This document shows positions 61,299 to 64,000 of a stretch of DNA of 64,000 nucleotides, in pieces. This stretch comes from Shewanella metallivivens. GTDB taxonomy: Bacteria > Pseudomonadota > Gammaproteobacteria > Enterobacterales > Shewanellaceae. Every line of letters starts with the position of its first letter. Position 1 is the stretch's first letter. The position numbers and the translations under genes are program-made. Where the stretch lies: positions 1,166,941 to 1,230,940 of the forward strand of contig NZ_JAQQPZ010000013.1 of NCBI RefSeq assembly GCF_028750675.1, read 5' to 3'. The notes below the pieces were generated by a model. That model searched no databases and was not told where the DNA came from. It saw only the letters and a program-made list of their open reading frames with translations.

Positions 61299-63311
61299 AT
61301 GAAACTCAATCCAGGGCAAAATGAAGCCGTACATTATGTCTCGGGTCCGTGCTTAGTACTTGCGGGTGCTGGCAGTGGTAAAACGCGTGTGATCATTAAT
61401 AAAATTGCTTACTTGGTCGAAAAGTGTGGTTACAAAGCACGTAATATTGCAGCGGTAACCTTTACCAATAAAGCCGCTCGTGAAATGAAAGAGCGTGTGG
61501 CGCAGTCTATGGGGCGTAAAGAAGCGCGAGGGTTGTGGATTTCGACTTTCCATACATTGGGGTTAGAAATTATTAAGCGTGAGCATAAAGTCTTAGGCCT
61601 TAAAGCAGGCTTTTCATTATTTGATGACCAGGATACCTTTGCGTTATTAAAAGAGCTGACTCAAGATGAGTTAGACGAAGACAAAGACCTCATTAAAGCC
61701 CTAGCCTCGGCGATTTCAAATTGGAAAGGCGGCTTGGTTATTCCTCAGCAAGCACGCAGTTTAGCAAAAGATGAGCAAGGGCAATTATTTGCTATGCTAT
61801 ATCAGCGTTACGCGCAGCACATGAAAGCCTACAACGCGCTTGATTTTGACGATCTTATTTTAATACCGACCTTATTACTACGCATGAACGAGGAAGTGCG
61901 CACCCGTTGGCAAACCCGTATCCAATATTTACTGGTGGACGAATATCAAGACACCAACACCAGCCAGTATGAGTTAGTCAAACTGTTAGTGGGCGAACGC
62001 GCTCGGTTTACCGTGGTGGGCGATGACGATCAGTCAATTTATTCGTGGCGTGGCGCCAAACCGCAAAACTTAGTGTTATTGGGCACCGACTTCCCGAAAT
62101 TAAAACTGATTAAATTGGAACAGAATTATCGTTCTAGCCAACGTATTTTACGTGCTGCCAATATATTGATTGCCAACAATCCGCATGTGTACGACAAGTC
62201 GTTGTTTAGTGAGCTTGCTTATGGTGAGCCACTTCGCGTATTGATTGCCGCTAACGAAGAGCAAGAGGCGGAACGAGTGGTGGCTGAAATTATTCGCCAC
62301 AAGTTTGTTGGCCGCACCCAATTTGGCGACTATGCCATTTTGTATCGAGGTAATCATCAGTCGCGCTTATTAGAACGTGCCCTAATGACGAACCGTATAC
62401 CTTATAAATTAAGTGGCGGAACATCGTTTTTTGCCCGTGCAGAAATTAAAGACATTATGGCGTACCTGCGTTTGGTGGTGAATCCTGACGACGATAATGC
62501 ATTCTTGCGAGTGGTTAATTTACCTAAACGTGGTATTGGCCCTGCCACCTTGGAGCGATTAGGCAATTTTGCCAATCAAAAGCATATTTCATTGTTTGAG
62601 GCTATTTTTGATGTCGAGCTTAATCATCATTTAGCACCTGCTGCGGTGAATTCTCTTTATCAATTTGGCAAATTTATTGTTGATACCGGTGAGCTCGCCA
62701 CTCGAGGGGAGCCAGTCGAAGCCATTAAGCAGCTTATTCGTAAAATTAATTACGAAGATTATTTATACGAAACCAGCACCAGTGCAAAAGCGGCTGAAAT
62801 GCGCATGAAGAATATCTCTGAGCTTTATCGCTGGGTGACTGAAATGCTTGAAGGCGATGAGCTTGACGAAGCCATGTCATTGCCAGAGGTGGTGACTCGC
62901 CTAACCCTGCGCGACATGATGGAACGTAATAGTGAAGATGAGGGCGGCGACCAGGTGCAGTTAATGACCTTGCATGCATCTAAAGGGCTTGAGTACCCAT
63001 TTGTGTTCATGGTGGGGGTTGAAGAGCGCATTTTGCCGCATCAATCGAGTATTGATGAAGATAATGTCGATGAAGAGAGGCGTTTAGCTTATGTTGGTAT
63101 TACCCGTGCACAGCGTGAGTTGTGGTTTGTCATTTGCCGTGAACGCCGTCAATTTGGTGAAACCATGCGCTGCGAGCCAAGTCGCTTTTTACTTGAGTTA
63201 CCCCAAGATGATTTAATTTGGGAAAACCGTAAACCGGTGCAAACAGAAGCACAACGGGTTGAAACGGGTAAGAGTCATATTGCTAATCTACGAGATATGT
63301 TTAAAAAGTAG
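61299..63311 (+). CDS. rep: ATP-dependent DNA helicase Rep
   Basis: A superfamily 1 3'-5' helicase of 670 residues that removes protein roadblocks ahead of the replisome. Walker A is AGAGSGKT near residue 22, motif Ia [14 protein letters not shown], motif [10 protein letters not shown], motif [16 protein letters not shown], motif [13 protein letters not shown], motif [15 protein letters not shown] and motif [12 protein letters not shown]. The C terminus ends NLRDMFKK, as in Rep. Confidence 0.97.
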   Translation: MKLNPGQNEAVHYVSGPCLVLAGAGSGKTRVIINKIAYLVEKCGYKARNIAAVTFTNKAAREMKERVAQSMGRKEARGLWISTFHTLGLEIIKREHKVLGLKAGFSLFDDQDTFALLKELTQDELDEDKDLIKALASAISNWKGGLVIPQQARSLAKDEQGQLFAMLYQRYAQHMKAYNALDFDDLILIPTLLLRMNEEVRTRWQTRIQYLLVDEYQDTNTSQYELVKLLVGERARFTVVGDDDQSIYSWRGAKPQNLVLLGTDFPKLKLIKLEQNYRSSQRILRAANILIANNPHVYDKSLFSELAYGEPLRVLIAANEEQEAERVVAEIIRHKFVGRTQFGDYAILYRGNHQSRLLERALMTNRIPYKLSGGTSFFARAEIKDIMAYLRLVVNPDDDNAFLRVVNLPKRGIGPATLERLGNFANQKHISLFEAIFDVELNHHLAPAAVNSLYQFGKFIVDTGELATRGEPVEAIKQLIRKINYEDYLYETSTSAKAAEMRMKNISELYRWVTEMLEGDELDEAMSLPEVVTRLTLRDMMERNSEDEGGDQVQLMTLHASKGLEYPFVFMVGVEERILPHQSSIDEDNVDEERRLAYVGITRAQRELWFVICRERRQFGETMRCEPSRFLLELPQDDLIWENRKPVQTEAQRVETGKSHIANLRDMFKK

Positions 63312-63330
63312 GTTTAGTGACGGTTATTAT

Positions 63331-64000
63331 TTAGGCGCAGGATTTAGTTGGCTTTTTTTTTTCGTTAAATAATTTGCTGATAGCCCGACCTTGGCCACGA
63401 ATGTAACCAAGCTCTAGAAACTGCCGCACTTGTTGTTGTGTGTCGACAGTGGTGGCATACATGTCAAAGTTAAGGGTTTCTGCAGTAAGTTGATAGGCTT
63501 TAACCAGTTGCAGTTGTTTGTCATTGAGTAAGTGTTTACTAATGTCGTTATCTAGCTTTAATGCTGTTATGGGTAAAAAGCTTAGGCAACTTAATGAGCT
63601 GTAACCTGTGCCATAGCCATCAATACCAATCTTAACGCCTAATTGGCTAATCATATCGAAACCATTGATGTGGTTTTCGGTGTCTTGCACTAGCGCTTTC
63701 TCGTTAAAAAATAACATTAACTTATTGGCGTCGATATTACTGGCTTTGATAGAGTTTTTTAAGTTGCGTAGCACAAACTTATTTTTAATGTGTTGGCTGC
63801 TAATTGATAAGTGCAAGGTAATATCTTGGTGATATTGCTGTTTGAGTAAATGATATTGCTGGCTTAGGTGAGCAAATATATACCCGTCTAAATTAAGTGT
63901 GAGTTGATATTGGGCCGCAAGATGCTTGAGTTTAGTGTGTTCAATGCGTCCGTGCTCTGGATGATGCCACTCTATTTGGGGCTCAATTGCGATAATTTCG
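63331..64000 (-). CDS. Degenerate EAL-domain protein, 5' end outside window
   Basis: The frame is open to the window edge, so 222 C-terminal residues are visible. The fold follows the EAL phosphodiesterase domain, but most catalytic residues are changed: the EAL motif is EPQ, the expected NLS is HLS, the DDFGTG loop is DGYGTG, and VAEGVE is ATTVD. The lysine of ALKLDND is kept. It is probably not a working phosphodiesterase and may bind a partner or c-di-GMP. It converges on rep. Confidence 0.8.
   Translation of the reverse strand, partial: EIIAIEPQIEWHHPEHGRIEHTKLKHLAAQYQLTLNLDGYIFAHLSQQYHLLKQQYHQDITLHLSISSQHIKNKFVLRNLKNSIKASNIDANKLMLFFNEKALVQDTENHINGFDMISQLGVKIGIDGYGTGYSSLSCLSFLPITALKLDNDISKHLLNDKQLQLVKAYQLTAETLNFDMYATTVDTQQQVRQFLELGYIRGQGRAISKLFNEKKKPTKSCA

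Overview
The window looks like ordinary chromosome from a marine or aquatic gammaproteobacterium of the order Alteromonadales, most likely Shewanella. The evidence is the gene content and gene order (mrcA-pilMNOPQ-aroKB-damX-dam-rpe-gph-trpS, an lpoA/yraN/diaA/dolP block, srkA-dsbA, ilvY-ilvC beside ilvGMDA), the protein sequences, and a dispersed repeat ending in ATACCAATC that I recall as typical of this group. There is no integrase, transposase, CRISPR array, phage or plasmid gene. tRNA and rRNA genes are also absent. The only RNA gene I can name is rnpB.

Layout. 1-1.8 kb: 3' part of a kinase-fold phosphotransferase, a YjjG-type HAD nucleotidase and a 279-bp MITE-like repeat. 1.8-4.4 kb: PBP1A on the minus strand, divergent from the type IV pilus assembly operon pilMNOPQ (4.6-9.5 kb). 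9.7-17.1 kb: shikimate genes aroK and aroB, damX, dam, a small minus-strand pair (an unknown protein and a DUF2970 protein), then rpe, gph and trpS. 17.2-20.6 kb, minus strand: lpoA, yraN, diaA and dolP, all envelope or replication-initiation factors. 20.7-24.4 kb: rsmI, RNase P RNA with a decayed second copy of its 3' end, and a Fur-box-controlled siderophore receptor. 24.5-39.6 kb: mixed housekeeping and envelope genes (Omp85-like protein, ThrE-type exporter, MAPEG, YgiQ, SYLF protein, YgbA, SelO, SrkA, DsbA, ZapB, Rid protein) plus several unknown proteins. 39.7-49 kb: ilvE, a 1503-residue propeller/PAS/GGDEF/EAL sensor, two tandem PlsC acyltransferases and ComM/YifB. 49.5-60.8 kb: a CNNM/PaeA-type transporter and a nearly complete isoleucine-valine pathway (ilvY, ilvC, ilvL leader with attenuator, ilvG, ilvM, ilvD, ilvA), followed by a class V aminotransferase. 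60.9-64 kb: ubiK, rep and the 3' part of a degenerate EAL-domain gene cut by the window edge.

How the genes work together. PBP1A and its outer-membrane activator LpoA are both here. PilMNOPQ with DamX and DolP form an envelope and division theme. IlvG/M, IlvC, IlvD and IlvE cover valine synthesis and, with IlvA, isoleucine synthesis; IlvY and a classical leader-peptide attenuator give two layers of control. Iron control is visible at the siderophore receptor.

I did not find a clearly new multi-gene system. The most unusual items are small: the rnpB 3'-end duplicate, the nested-palindrome repeat and its solo ends, a structured element and possible sRNA downstream of dsbA, three calcium-loop-like motifs in the siderophore receptor, a terminator embedded in the end of ilvY, and a degenerate EAL protein next to rep.
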